From the NCBI RefSeq assembly GCF_037126175.1, contig NZ_CP146986.1, positions 4,349,001 to 4,413,000 of the forward strand: 64,000 nucleotides of DNA. The letters run 5' to 3'. This stretch comes from Pseudomonas sp. RSB 5.4 (lineage in GTDB: Bacteria > Pseudomonadota > Gammaproteobacteria > Pseudomonadales > Pseudomonadaceae). Position 1 is the stretch's first letter, and each line of letters begins with the position of its first letter. Below, one piece after another: positions 52,061 through 59,654 of this stretch. A program made the translations under genes and the position numbers. Under the pieces are notes generated by a model, which saw nothing but the letters and a program-made list of their open reading frames with translations, was not told where the DNA came from and made no database searches.

Positions 52061-52444
52061 TCAAGCCTTAGGCTTGGCCTTCCTCGGCTTCAAATACTTC
52101 ATCAACCCCTGAAACCACATCACCAGCGCCGGATTCCCCTTCAGCTGGATCGACTTGTCCTGAATCCCCTGCATAAACGCCAGCTGCTTGTTCTTCGCCT
52201 GCATCGTGGCAAAGGCATACCCCGCATCCTTGAACGCAATCGCAAACGCCGGCTCCGCCACCACCCCAGACTTGCTGGTAACGCGCTGATTCTTCACCAC
52301 GAAATGCCGCGCCACTTTCCCGTCCAGCGTCTGCAGCTGAAACACCAGATCCTTGTCACCCAACTGCTGCTGGAACGCAGGATTTGTCCGGCTGGCCTTA
52401 CCCATCAACAAACCCATCATCCACAGAAGAAAACGAAATTTCAT
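52061..52444 (-). CDS. SCP2-like sterol-carrier-fold small protein
   Basis: 127 residues. KDLVFQLQTLDGKVARHFVVKN, VTSKSGVVAEPAFAIAFKDA and the C-terminal KGNPALVMWFQGLMKYL fit a small SCP2-like lipid-carrier fold. Function unknown; very basic C-terminus (KPRKAKPKA). ATG at 52444 has GAGG 8 nt upstream. Confidence 0.75.
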   Translation of the reverse strand: MKFRFLLWMMGLLMGKASRTNPAFQQQLGDKDLVFQLQTLDGKVARHFVVKNQRVTSKSGVVAEPAFAIAFKDAGYAFATMQAKNKQLAFMQGIQDKSIQLKGNPALVMWFQGLMKYLKPRKAKPKA

Positions 52445-52734
52445 GCGCACAGCCTCAAAAGGAAAATGAACGGCCGGGGCAGTGTAAGGGATTCAGACGA
52501 TAACGCCACTATCTGCCTCTAATGGAAGATGATGCAGCCCATTTCCCGCACGATGACCACCAAGTCACGCCTCAGCAATCCACTTCCTACACCTGTTGAA
52601 ACACATCCCTGTAGGAGCTGCCGAAGGCTGCGATCTTTTGATCTTCCGGCCTGCAAACCTATGGGAAATTTCCTGCAAAGTGCCGCGATACCTATGAACT
52701 AGGCAGGTTGGCAGTTCGTCGATAGCCTCTGTGT
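52445..52734. other. Gene-free stretch before the structured leader
   Basis: About 290 bp. Contains one unpaired family-B REP half (52610-52640) and an AT-richer segment, 52640-52734, that is presumably the promoter of the DUF6124 gene. Short open frames here show no protein-like sequence. Confidence 0.65.
52610..52640. repeat. Single REP unit, family B
   Basis: TGTAGGAGCTGCCGAAGGCTGCGATCTTTTG with no inverted partner nearby. Confidence 0.85.
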
Positions 52735-52966
52735 GTCGCCGCAAAATCGGCGACTCGGACGTGCAAGTCCGGTTCAGGTGCACATTCGTTGATGGCATTT
52801 CGCCGAGCGTTTTCCTATGCTCGCGGATCGTTATGGCGGCTGTGCGTCGGAGGCCTTCGGGTCTGCCGGCCACCTGGACCGGTCTTGCACACCAACGCAC
52901 AGCTGCCACCTCTTTCGAAGTGCAAAGCGAATAGGTGTCGGCCTCACAACTCCAGGAAGCTGCACC
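52735..52966 (+). ncRNA. Structured 5' leader of the DUF6124 gene (candidate cis-regulatory RNA)
   Basis: Within about 230 nt several strong helices are visible. P1: GTCGCCG/CGGCGAC (52735-52741 with 52748-52754). P2: CGGAC/GTCCG (52756-52760 with 52767-52771), one nt after P1. P3: CGAGC/GCTCG (52804-52808 with 52819-52823). P4: a 13-bp long-range stem GGCGGCTGTGCGT / ACGCACAGCTGCC (52835-52847 with 52895-52907, one G-U) enclosing a UUCG-capped hairpin GGCC-TTCG-GGTC (52852-52863). The distal strand of P4 overlaps GCCACCT, which can instead pair with AGGTGTCGGC before the start codon. Leader status is inference; the helices are seen. Confidence 0.7.
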
Positions 52967-53338
52967 ATGATCAAACCAACACCCAATCCCCCCGAAACCC
53001 CAGACATATCGCCCTACGAATCGCTGGAATCCAAGAAATTCCACGAAGCCGCCGAACGCGCCCTCGACCACCATTTCAAACCGCGCACCGAATCCCAACC
53101 CAAACGCGAAACCGGCCTCTTCAGCCTCACCCCCGGCACCGACGCCGAAGCCCTCATGGCCAACGCCTCCGAAGACCTCCTGTCCATCAGCGCCATCGCC
53201 TGCGACCTCGCCGACGACCTCCACGGCTCCCGCCGCTCGGTTGCACTGGCCCTGAGCAGAATGGCGGATGGGGTGCGATTGATGGTGGAAGGGACGCTCG
53301 ACCACATTGAAGTGCGGAACGTGGCGGCCAAGTCGTAG
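52967..53338 (+). CDS. DUF6124-family small protein
   Basis: 123 residues starting MIKPTPNPPETPD, then SPYESLESKKFHEAAERALD, the conserved opening of the small Pseudomonas DUF6124/DUF3077-type proteins that occur in many copies per genome. A helical C-terminus follows (LLSISAIACDLADDLHGSRR). Function unknown. AGGAAG about 8 nt before ATG decides this start; longer in-frame versions cover the structured leader. Confidence 0.85.
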   Translation: MIKPTPNPPETPDISPYESLESKKFHEAAERALDHHFKPRTESQPKRETGLFSLTPGTDAEALMANASEDLLSISAIACDLADDLHGSRRSVALALSRMADGVRLMVEGTLDHIEVRNVAAKS

Positions 53339-53381
53339 CGGGATTTGCGGATGAAAAAAGGGGACGTTAAGTCCCCTTTCT
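53333..53381 (+). repeat. Direct repeat copy 1 carrying a terminator hairpin
   Basis: About 49 bp, including AAAGGGGAC-GTTAA-GTCCCCTTT. An imperfect second copy in the same orientation lies at 54356-54403. It overlaps the DUF6124 stop codon and provides its terminator. Confidence 0.75.
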
Positions 53382-53406
53382 GCACCTATCGGTAAAAAAT
53401 CCAGAC

Positions 53407-53436
53407 ACAAAAAAACTGCCAATCAGGCAGCTTTTT
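53407..53436 (-). terminator. Terminator of the small basic gene
   Basis: A7 CTGCC, loop AATCA, GGCAG CTTTTT, just past the stop of the 53453-53614 gene on the minus strand. Confidence 0.7.
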
Positions 53437-53452
53437 CGAGAATCCGAAACCT

Positions 53453-53614
53453 TCAGCCGGCCAGTCGACCGACAGACTCGAAATCACTGCCTTTGGACAG
53501 TGCGACATCCAGAAAGCGGCTGCGCTTACCGGAACGTTTGGCCAAAACCTCACGAGCTTCGGCCTGGAACCGGGCAGCCATCATAGGCTTGGGTTCATGT
53601 TTGGACTTTTTCAT
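53453..53614 (-). CDS. Small basic protein partnered with a GNAT acetyltransferase
   Basis: 53 residues, rich in Lys/Arg (opens MKKSKHEPKPMMAARFQ, contains LAKRSGKRSRFLD). GAGAGG lies 5 nt before ATG. It starts 37 nt downstream of the GNAT gene on the same strand. No family recognised; size, charge and pairing would fit an antitoxin or regulator, but nothing proves that. Confidence 0.6.
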   Translation of the reverse strand: MKKSKHEPKPMMAARFQAEAREVLAKRSGKRSRFLDVALSKGSDFESVGRLAG

Positions 53615-53651
53615 GGAAACCTCTCGGGTCTCGAAATTTGACTGGATAGTA

Positions 53652-54185
53652 TTACCGCTCAACCCCAATAACAAGCCGGCCCGTCGGATCAAAGCCAAAC
53701 CCTAAACTCTCATACAACGGTATAGCAGCGGCGGCTGGTTCTTGAACTTCAATTTCCGTACAACCTATTAAGATCGCGTAGTTTTCAATCGCGGTTAGCG
53801 CCAAAGCAGCCACGGTGCCTCGCAACGGATGAGATCTGTCCGGCTTGCCCTCCAGAATCACAATCTTGATGCACAGCTTGCTCTTGCGAGGTGAGGCATA
53901 ACACAACCCACATAATTCTCGGTCGAACCAAAGCGAGACATCAAAACCTCGGATGTCAGCCTGCTTCCATTGATGCACGTCATGCCATGGGTATAGCGTA
54001 GCCTCATCCCCCCACAGATCGGCGGCTTCGATGGCAGTAAGAGTAATGGGCTCATATCGAATTTGAGTTGTATCAATACCTCTGGTTATGAGGTTCTGGT
54101 TCTCGCGCGCCAGGGCTTCCGCTGCCTTACGCGCCTCAGATCTCCAGATCTGGTAGCGATACCCGTTCCCTCGACTCTTGGACAT
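53652..54185 (-). CDS. GNAT-family N-acetyltransferase-like protein
   Basis: 177 residues. C-terminal half shows GNAT features: HPLRGTVAALALTAIENYAI (motif A region) and PAAAAIPLYESLGFGFD (motif B). The N-terminus MSKSRGNGYRYQIWRSE is basic. The coding sequence looks less GC-rich than the housekeeping genes to its left. Coupled to a small basic gene 37 nt downstream and bracketed with it by direct repeats. Substrate unknown. Confidence 0.75.
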   Translation of the reverse strand: MSKSRGNGYRYQIWRSEARKAAEALARENQNLITRGIDTTQIRYEPITLTAIEAADLWGDEATLYPWHDVHQWKQADIRGFDVSLWFDRELCGLCYASPRKSKLCIKIVILEGKPDRSHPLRGTVAALALTAIENYAILIGCTEIEVQEPAAAAIPLYESLGFGFDPTGRLVIGVER

Positions 54186-54411
54186 GGACAACCACTGGCA
54201 ATTTTCAAGGTCGAGAGCGTAGCGGCGTTTGAAGGCTTTTGAACATCAACGGAAATACCCTGACATTGATTATCTGGTCCGAGCAATTCACGGTCCTTTA
54301 GCCTCAGCCCACTTACGCCATCGTTCATCGGCAGGACGGGGTGAGATTGGTTACGCCGTAACGAGATTTGTGGATGAAAAAGGGGACGTTAGGTCCCCTT
54401 TCTTCAAGACT
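54186..54411. other. Gap holding the second direct-repeat copy
   Basis: 226 bp between the GNAT gene and the first envelope gene; besides the 54356-54403 repeat and its terminator I see no other feature. Confidence 0.6.
54356..54403. repeat. Direct repeat copy 2 with terminator hairpin
   Basis: Same orientation as 53333-53381, differing mainly by transitions: CCGTAACGAGATTTGTGG versus TCGTAGCGGGATTTGCGG, then the shared AAAGGGGACGTTA(A/G)GTCCCCTTTC hairpin. On the minus strand it forms a terminator for the gene ending at 54412. Confidence 0.75.
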
Positions 54412-54852
54412 TTATCCCCACTGACAACCCGTCTCTGGAGAGGCCTCGATGCTGAAGTCTTCATCGAACGAATACTGTTTGCCGGATTTGTAATTCGTGT
54501 AACGCATCGAGTTCACCCGAGCACCTTGCGTTGCAATGACATACTGCCCCGTCACTGCACCGTCTGAAACTTCCACCCAAGTCGTCGTGAATTCGTAGGG
54601 GCCGTCCTCCGTCATGACGTATTCTTCGGTTCGGTGATGAACCAGAGCAATGGCGTTCTTCGACTTGCTATACCTGACACTTGCGCCGCTCCATTTGGCG
54701 GCCGCGTCGTAATAGGTTCTGAATTCAAAATCGATATTTTTGCCTTCCAGCGAGCGGAAGCACCTTACCTGTGTAGAAACTTCACTGTGCGCAGCCAGTG
54801 GCATTAGAAGAAGCACAGAAATAAACGCAGGCAAAAATTTCAAACCGAACAT
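54412..54852 (-). CDS. Exported hypothetical protein
   Basis: 146 residues. Signal peptide FLPAFISVLLLMPLAAHSE, mature beta-rich domain (VRCFRSLEGKNIDFEFRTYY, GAVTGQYVIATQGARVNSM) with two Cys. No family recognised. AAGGA directly abuts the ATG at 54852; a TTG at 54843 is better spaced and may be the true start. First member read of the minus-strand envelope array. Confidence 0.7.
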   Translation of the reverse strand: MFGLKFLPAFISVLLLMPLAAHSEVSTQVRCFRSLEGKNIDFEFRTYYDAAAKWSGASVRYSKSKNAIALVHHRTEEYVMTEDGPYEFTTTWVEVSDGAVTGQYVIATQGARVNSMRYTNYKSGKQYSFDEDFSIEASPETGCQWG

Positions 54853-54912
54853 TCCTTTAGCGGTTTCATGAGGTATCAGAAAACACATCTACAGCAACTC
54901 AACGAGCGTTGA

Positions 54913-56001
54913 TCACGCCTCGGGCGCCAAAGCGCGGCGCTCACCCACCCTCGCCGGGATCTTCGAAGCCTTCCCCGCTTCAGACATTCGCGATGAGTAT
55001 TGCTTGTATGCCGCCACCGCCCGCTCTTTATCGTTCACGGCCCAATAACTGTCAGCGAGATTCAGGTAAGCAACCGTCCTGTTTGGGTGGTTGGCAATCA
55101 CTGCATTGAGCAACTCAATCGACTCAGCGTAGTAACCCGCCTCGCCCAGTAAAAACCCAAGGTCGTTGGACCAGCCGGGACGCTGCGGGTAGTAGTACTT
55201 TGCGACGATATAGCTTTCCGGGGGACAAGTGTCATGCGAGCCGCCGCCCATCAACGCGTAGCTCATCGTATCCTTGAAGGAAGAGTCATCACCCTTTCGG
55301 TAGGCTGCCAGCGCCATATCCAGCAAATCAGCCGAATCGACGGTCATCAATTTCTTTCTCACGCCCTTAATACTGCCAGTACGAGCAACCTGCAGCTTCT
55401 GCAGCGCTTCACGCCCATCGAAAGAAGCGAGAGTGATGGGGCCCAATGTCTGCACCGGCAACTCCACTACGCTGACAAGCGACCGGTCACAGGAGTCGTT
55501 GTTCGCAACTTCCAGGAGAGCTTTCAGCTCAAACTGCTTTGAACCTCTGTTGAAGGCGAACAACAGGTTGAAGTTATAAACCGCGTTATCTTCTTCGCTG
55601 GTTACTAGCGCGATGTAATCCCCAGCCTCAACGAACGGCTGCTTGACCACAGCTTCCTCAGCCTGTGGATCAATGACGGTCATGACGCCAGGGCGACCTT
55701 TGAGTACATGGACGCTGAAGACACCCTGAAGCGCAGACGAGTACTGACTTTTGATCAGAGGCAGCGCCTTCGACGTATCGAGCAAGATGTCCTCATCACG
55801 TGTCTGTACCGGCGCAATCAACAATCGGTTGGAGGCCTCGTCCGCATCTCCTGCCAGAACAAATACGTTTTGCCGTGATGCATCACCCAGCAAGCTAGCC
55901 GGAATTTCCTTGAGGACTTGGGGCGCAGCAAGCGCGGGAGAACCCGGTACAGCGACACAACAAGTTAGAGCGCAGAGAACGCTCTGCAATACGCGTTTCA
56001 C
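54913..56001 (-). CDS. Exported TPR-domain hypothetical protein
   Basis: 362 residues. Signal peptide SVLCALTCCVAVPGSPALA; a beta-propeller-like or fibronectin-like N-terminal half, then TPR-like helices NDLGFLLGEAGYYAESIELL and AYLNLADSYWAVNDKERAV and a tail GKASKIPARVGER. The C-terminal ~95 residues are clearly paralogous to the broken gene 56824-57672. GTG at 56001 is preferred (AAGGA 9 nt upstream). Confidence 0.75.
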   Translation of the reverse strand: MKRVLQSVLCALTCCVAVPGSPALAAPQVLKEIPASLLGDASRQNVFVLAGDADEASNRLLIAPVQTRDEDILLDTSKALPLIKSQYSSALQGVFSVHVLKGRPGVMTVIDPQAEEAVVKQPFVEAGDYIALVTSEEDNAVYNFNLLFAFNRGSKQFELKALLEVANNDSCDRSLVSVVELPVQTLGPITLASFDGREALQKLQVARTGSIKGVRKKLMTVDSADLLDMALAAYRKGDDSSFKDTMSYALMGGGSHDTCPPESYIVAKYYYPQRPGWSNDLGFLLGEAGYYAESIELLNAVIANHPNRTVAYLNLADSYWAVNDKERAVAAYKQYSSRMSEAGKASKIPARVGERRALAPEA

Positions 56002-56062
56002 TTTCTTCAATCCTTGATTCAATCAAATGATGTCCAAATACACCCCAATAGAGCTTGTCCGA

Positions 56063-56821
56063 TTACGCACCGGGTTCAGGCGCGCCGCACTTTAGTTCTT
56101 CAATTCGCTCATTCTGGATCGGTATCACACAAGCGAGCCGCTTCTCTCCTTCCCCACGAAGCTCGAACAAGCTGAGCGTCAGGTGTAAACCATCAGCAGC
56201 AAATGCATGATCCTCAAACAATGCACTGGCATAACCATTCCAAAACGATTTGCCGTCAAAACTGCAAAACCGCTTGGAGGACAGAACTCTCCAACCGCCG
56301 TTGGGCGCCAGAATCTGGACCGTCAGGCATGGGCTGCCAAAGGTGCTGACATAACGTGCCACGACATTGCCGAAGCGCTGGGAGCCGGACAGGTACACCT
56401 TGTTGAGATCGAGCACATTACCCGGCTCATCAGCGACGATTGTGTCCAGGTAAGCCGCACGCTCCAGACTCAGTCTGGCCATGCAGTTGTTGATCGTCGT
56501 GACATGCGCTGCCACCCCTGGCTCGATTTCCGTGGCTTCAAGCGGGCATGTGGTGTCGCGTAGCTTGATCCAGGCGCGCTGGGATTCTCTGGCCATGGCG
56601 ACCAGCGCCTTGCCCTGCTCAGGGTCAAGCCGTTGTTGAGCCTCAAACCGTCCCAGCATTTTCTTGTAGCTGGCATTGAGTTGCGTGTCGGCTTCCTTGC
56701 GGACTGCCTCCACACACCGATCGACCTGGGCGCTCACGGTGATTTCCTTGCAGTCGTCCTCGGCCATCGCAAGAGAGGCAAACAGGCATACAAAGGACAA
56801 CGCGATAAAACGCACAAACAT
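56063..56821 (-). CDS. LprI-type lysozyme-inhibitor-like exported protein (DUF1311)
   Basis: 252 residues. Signal peptide RFIALSFVCLFASLAMA, then the LprI/DUF1311 pattern EADTQLNASYKKMLGRFE and AWIKLRDTTC with conserved Cys. A long extra C-terminal domain of about 130 residues (YVSTFGSPCLTVQILAPNGG) is not part of DUF1311. Possibly inhibits host or rival lysozyme (family knowledge) or acts in the array. ATG at 56821 overlaps the upstream gene stop region (ATTGA). Confidence 0.75.
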   Translation of the reverse strand: MFVRFIALSFVCLFASLAMAEDDCKEITVSAQVDRCVEAVRKEADTQLNASYKKMLGRFEAQQRLDPEQGKALVAMARESQRAWIKLRDTTCPLEATEIEPGVAAHVTTINNCMARLSLERAAYLDTIVADEPGNVLDLNKVYLSGSQRFGNVVARYVSTFGSPCLTVQILAPNGGWRVLSSKRFCSFDGKSFWNGYASALFEDHAFAADGLHLTLSLFELRGEGEKRLACVIPIQNERIEELKCGAPEPGA

Positions 56822-56823
56822 GT

Positions 56824-57672
56824 TCAATTTTTCATTCCCTGAATTGCGGATCGCTCAACTACGCGTCGAGGTATTTTCTGCGCCTTGCCGTCGGCGCTCA
56901 TCGCGTCGCGGTACTGGCTGTAATAGCGCTGCGCTTCATCTTTGCGATCAAGGCGCCAGAGTGAATCGGCGATGTTCAACATCAGTACTGTGCGTTTACC
57001 AACGGCCTCAACGCCGCGATAAAACTTCAGCGCCAACTCATCTCTACCGCCCTCGGCTAGATAAAAACCCAGGTCGTTGTACGCCTGAACATTTTGCACC
57101 GGGGGATAGCACGCCATGTAGGATTCGGGACTCAAAAAAGTCAGACCCGATTCGATGGAGTCAGCGCGGGACTGCGCAGCGTTGATGGTCGAAATATATT
57201 TCAGCCAGTCTCTTGGGGACTCCGTTTCCAGGGTAGGCGTGAGGACTTCGCCATCTTCCGAAAACCACTGATTGCCCACCCATTTGCCGAGACAAAAACG
57301 AGGGGAACGCTCGGCCAGCACGCAACCAGTTTCCATGGAGATCACATCGCAATGCTGTTGCGACTACAGTTTTTCTTCACCATTTTCAAGCGACAACATG
57401 CCGAACACGACGGGGTCGAGCAGCAAGGTTTTCTTGTCAGGACTGAGCCAGTCCGGGTGTCCATCGGCGCCAACATCGGTACTGAAGAGCGGGAAGATTT
57501 TGCCGTTGGCGGTGAACCATGCAGTCGCCGAATCCACACCGGGCATCGTCCATTTTGTCGCTCTAAACGTCACGGTGTGTCCGTCGATGCCGGCTATCGG
57601 TGGGTCCTCGGCAAAGGCACTTGTGGCGGCAAGAAAGCTGCCGATCATCAACACCCACTTAAGGCTGGCCAT
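56824..57672 (-). pseudogene. Exported TPR protein split by in-frame amber stop
   Basis: From 57672 the frame gives signal peptide WVLMIGSFLAATSAFA and a domain ending SLENGEEKL, then TAG at 57364-57366; reading on in the same frame without any shift gives SQQHCDVISMETGCV and a 170-residue TPR part down to 56824 (...AYNDLGFYLAEGGRDELALK, LMLNIADSLWRLDRKDEA, GKAQKIPRRVVER). The second half is paralogous to 54913-56001. Either a recent pseudogene, a read-through gene, or two genes with a GTG or ATG restart near 57345-57336. Confidence 0.6.
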
Positions 57673-58207
57673 AGACGATCCTCTTCACCGCCGGGCTTTC
57701 TGACATTAGCTGTCTCTTCGTAACGCCATAGGCCTTGATCAGCTCTTCCCGAGATCCCTTCGAGCCAAAAGAGCGTTGGTTATTATCGAAGCTGTATTGC
57801 TCCAATCGCCCTGTTGTCGAGTAATACCCATGCCACTCCGCGCAGGCACCGCAACCGCCATATCCGCCTATCGAAACAAGACTGCCCTTGGTGCCTTCCA
57901 CGCAATCCATCGCCACAACGACATTGCTCAACATCTTCGTCTTCGCACCGTCGGAAGTGAGTTGTGAAACTTTGCTGATATCGCGTCGAAGCACCTTGCT
58001 ACCGATGTTGATGGTCTGGTCGGAGCAAACTGGGATAACGTGGGTTTCCGCATCATCCACCGTCACCGATCGGCAAGACGACACCAACACCACTTCAACA
58101 CCGCCGCACTGCATGACATCGCGTTGGGTGTAAGCATCCGTCGGCGCGGCGAAGGCTGGGGAAGAGAACAACCATGCCAGCCCCCCGAAAAACAAAAACT
58201 GATTCAT
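57659..58207 (-). CDS. Exported Cys-rich hypothetical protein
   Basis: 182 residues. Signal peptide FLFFGGLAWLFSSPAFA; mature part with MQCGGVEVVLVSSCRSV, VAMDCVEG and GGYGGCGACAEW, about six Cys suggesting disulfides. The last codons overlap the next gene's ATG by 14 bp. AAGGA 7 nt before ATG. No family recognised. Confidence 0.72.
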   Translation of the reverse strand: MNQFLFFGGLAWLFSSPAFAAPTDAYTQRDVMQCGGVEVVLVSSCRSVTVDDAETHVIPVCSDQTINIGSKVLRRDISKVSQLTSDGAKTKMLSNVVVAMDCVEGTKGSLVSIGGYGGCGACAEWHGYYSTTGRLEQYSFDNNQRSFGSKGSREELIKAYGVTKRQLMSESPAVKRIVYGQP

Positions 58208-58226
58208 TAAGAAATCCTTTTCGCCG

Positions 58227-58598
58227 TTAACCAGCCTGTTGTTCCGCCAAGCACTTCGCATAGCCGTCCGCAAACTTGGCATCGAATGACAATGCCACTG
58301 GCTCCTCCAACTCCGCCGAGCTATTGAGCAATACACGGGTAGCCGGGGTGTATTTGATCCAGCCAATCGTGCCGGTGCCGTCGGTGTCGAAAAACAGCTG
58401 AGCGCGCACCACTTCACCGTCGTCCTCATCGATCAGCAAATTGACCTTATCCTTGCCGACATAACGAAACGGAAAATCGCTGCTCCTGACAAGCTCAGTA
58501 AGGTAGCCGTAGCAACTCCCTTCGCTGGCAGTCGCGGGCAGTGAATGAGGTAATAGCGAAAGCGCAATCAGCACCGACCGAATGAAAAACCGATTCAT
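58227..58598 (-). CDS. Exported small hypothetical protein
   Basis: 123 residues. Signal peptide SVLIALSLLPHSLPATA; a compact beta domain (VGKDKVNLLIDEDDGEVVRA, LFFDTDGTGTIGWIKYTP) with two Cys. GAGGAG lies about 9 nt before ATG, which is 4 nt from the upstream stop. Unknown function. Confidence 0.7.
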   Translation of the reverse strand: MNRFFIRSVLIALSLLPHSLPATASEGSCYGYLTELVRSSDFPFRYVGKDKVNLLIDEDDGEVVRAQLFFDTDGTGTIGWIKYTPATRVLLNSSAELEEPVALSFDAKFADGYAKCLAEQQAG

Positions 58599-58602
58599 CC
58601 AC

Positions 58603-59109
58603 TCACTCCTCATCCATCGGCGACGATTCCACGTCGGTCATGCTCAGCAGCCGAAACTCATTGTTCACAAACTCGTAGTAACGATCCCGATTACCACTTT
58701 CCAACGCATTCCCCTGGGCATCTTCTTCGCCGTCGAGCGTGATGCCGGAGACGATGATCAAACGACTATCTGGCTGGTAAACCATGCCGAAGGTGCTGCC
58801 GTCGTAAGCATTCGGCAGACCGCCAACAACCTCACCGGTCTGGGCGTCCAGCACTTCGCCGCAAATGGCGCTGCCGCCACAACCTAGTCTGTGCAGGATG
58901 TAATGGCCGGCGAAGTTGACCTTGCCTTGCAAGGCTTGCACCCGTGCCTGATCCATCATTGAGCTGCTGTTTTCTTGCAGCACCAACTTATGGTTGGGGC
59001 CGGTGAACACTGGCGTGACGGTGTAATCCTTGAAGGTTGGGTCGGCAGCGAATGCCATGGACGCGGCAGCCAATATCAAGCTGCCGAGAACAATCGAAAA
59101 TCCTTTCAC
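58603..59109 (-). CDS. Exported hypothetical protein
   Basis: 168 residues. Signal peptide VLGSLILAAASMAFA, then VNFAGHYILHRLGCGGSAICGE and QTGEVVGGLP, a pattern I recognise from a common proteobacterial periplasmic family of unknown role. GTG at 59109 with GGAG 7 nt upstream is chosen over the ORF opening at 59148. Confidence 0.72.
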   Translation of the reverse strand: MKGFSIVLGSLILAAASMAFAADPTFKDYTVTPVFTGPNHKLVLQENSSSMMDQARVQALQGKVNFAGHYILHRLGCGGSAICGEVLDAQTGEVVGGLPNAYDGSTFGMVYQPDSRLIIVSGITLDGEEDAQGNALESGNRDRYYEFVNNEFRLLSMTDVESSPMDEE

Positions 59110-59144
59110 GTAGTAACTCCGTAAATGCAGTGGGGACCGTCGGC

Positions 59145-59654
59145 TCACTCAGACTGCCCTTCATAAAGCTGTGTGTGCGGATTGAATTGCCACAGATGTG
59201 GCCGGGTCATGGCCTCTTTGCCCTTGTAGCGGATCTGGCCGCGCTTATCGCGAACGTAGGAGTAGATCTCGATGTCTTTTACATCGCCGCCGTTCTTGGG
59301 CGTACCGTCCAGAACTTTGACCTCGGCGAAATAATCGCCCCCGACATGCTTCAAGTAACCGTGGCACTGGATGAGGAAGGCGAAGGTCGAGTCACCCGCG
59401 GAACCACGACTTGAGTAGGAGGTGAAAATGAAATCTTCCTGGCCGTCGTCATTAAGATCGCCGCGATATACAACCTTGCCCTCCTCCAGACTGAATCCAT
59501 CAGTTTGAAAACTTGAATGTATGTCCAGAACGTAATCGGGTCTTTCCACCCATTGCGAGAGAAAGTTCTTCGTATCGGTCTCCGAACTGCACAGATCCGT
59601 CGCCATGCTCGTCATCGGCAACCAGGCCAAACACATCAACAACCGTCGTTTCAC
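59145..59654 (-). CDS. Exported FG-GAP/VCBS-like hypothetical protein
   Basis: 169 residues. Short signal (LLMCLAWLPMTSMA), then VVYRGDLNDDGQEDFIFTSY, an Asp-rich calcium-loop of the FG-GAP/VCBS type, followed by beta segments. GTG at 59654 overlaps the preceding stop (AAGTGA) with AAGGA 6 nt upstream, so coupled to the hydrolase-PEP fusion gene. Confidence 0.72.
   Translation of the reverse strand: MKRRLLMCLAWLPMTSMATDLCSSETDTKNFLSQWVERPDYVLDIHSSFQTDGFSLEEGKVVYRGDLNDDGQEDFIFTSYSSRGSAGDSTFAFLIQCHGYLKHVGGDYFAEVKVLDGTPKNGGDVKDIEIYSYVRDKRGQIRYKGKEAMTRPHLWQFNPHTQLYEGQSE

Noticed and set aside
52731..52934. 67-codon plus-strand frame within the structured leader
   Set aside because: Paired helices explain the sequence better; no ribosome site, and it overlaps the real DUF6124 leader.
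54229..54567. 112-codon plus-strand frame
   Set aside because: Antisense to the exported 54412-54852 gene and crosses the repeat/terminator; no start signal.
56824..57345. Calling the TPR part as a separate intact gene starting at 57345 (GTG)
   Set aside because: No signal peptide, no good ribosome site and continuous frame with the upstream half; treated as a broken gene, though a restart cannot be excluded.
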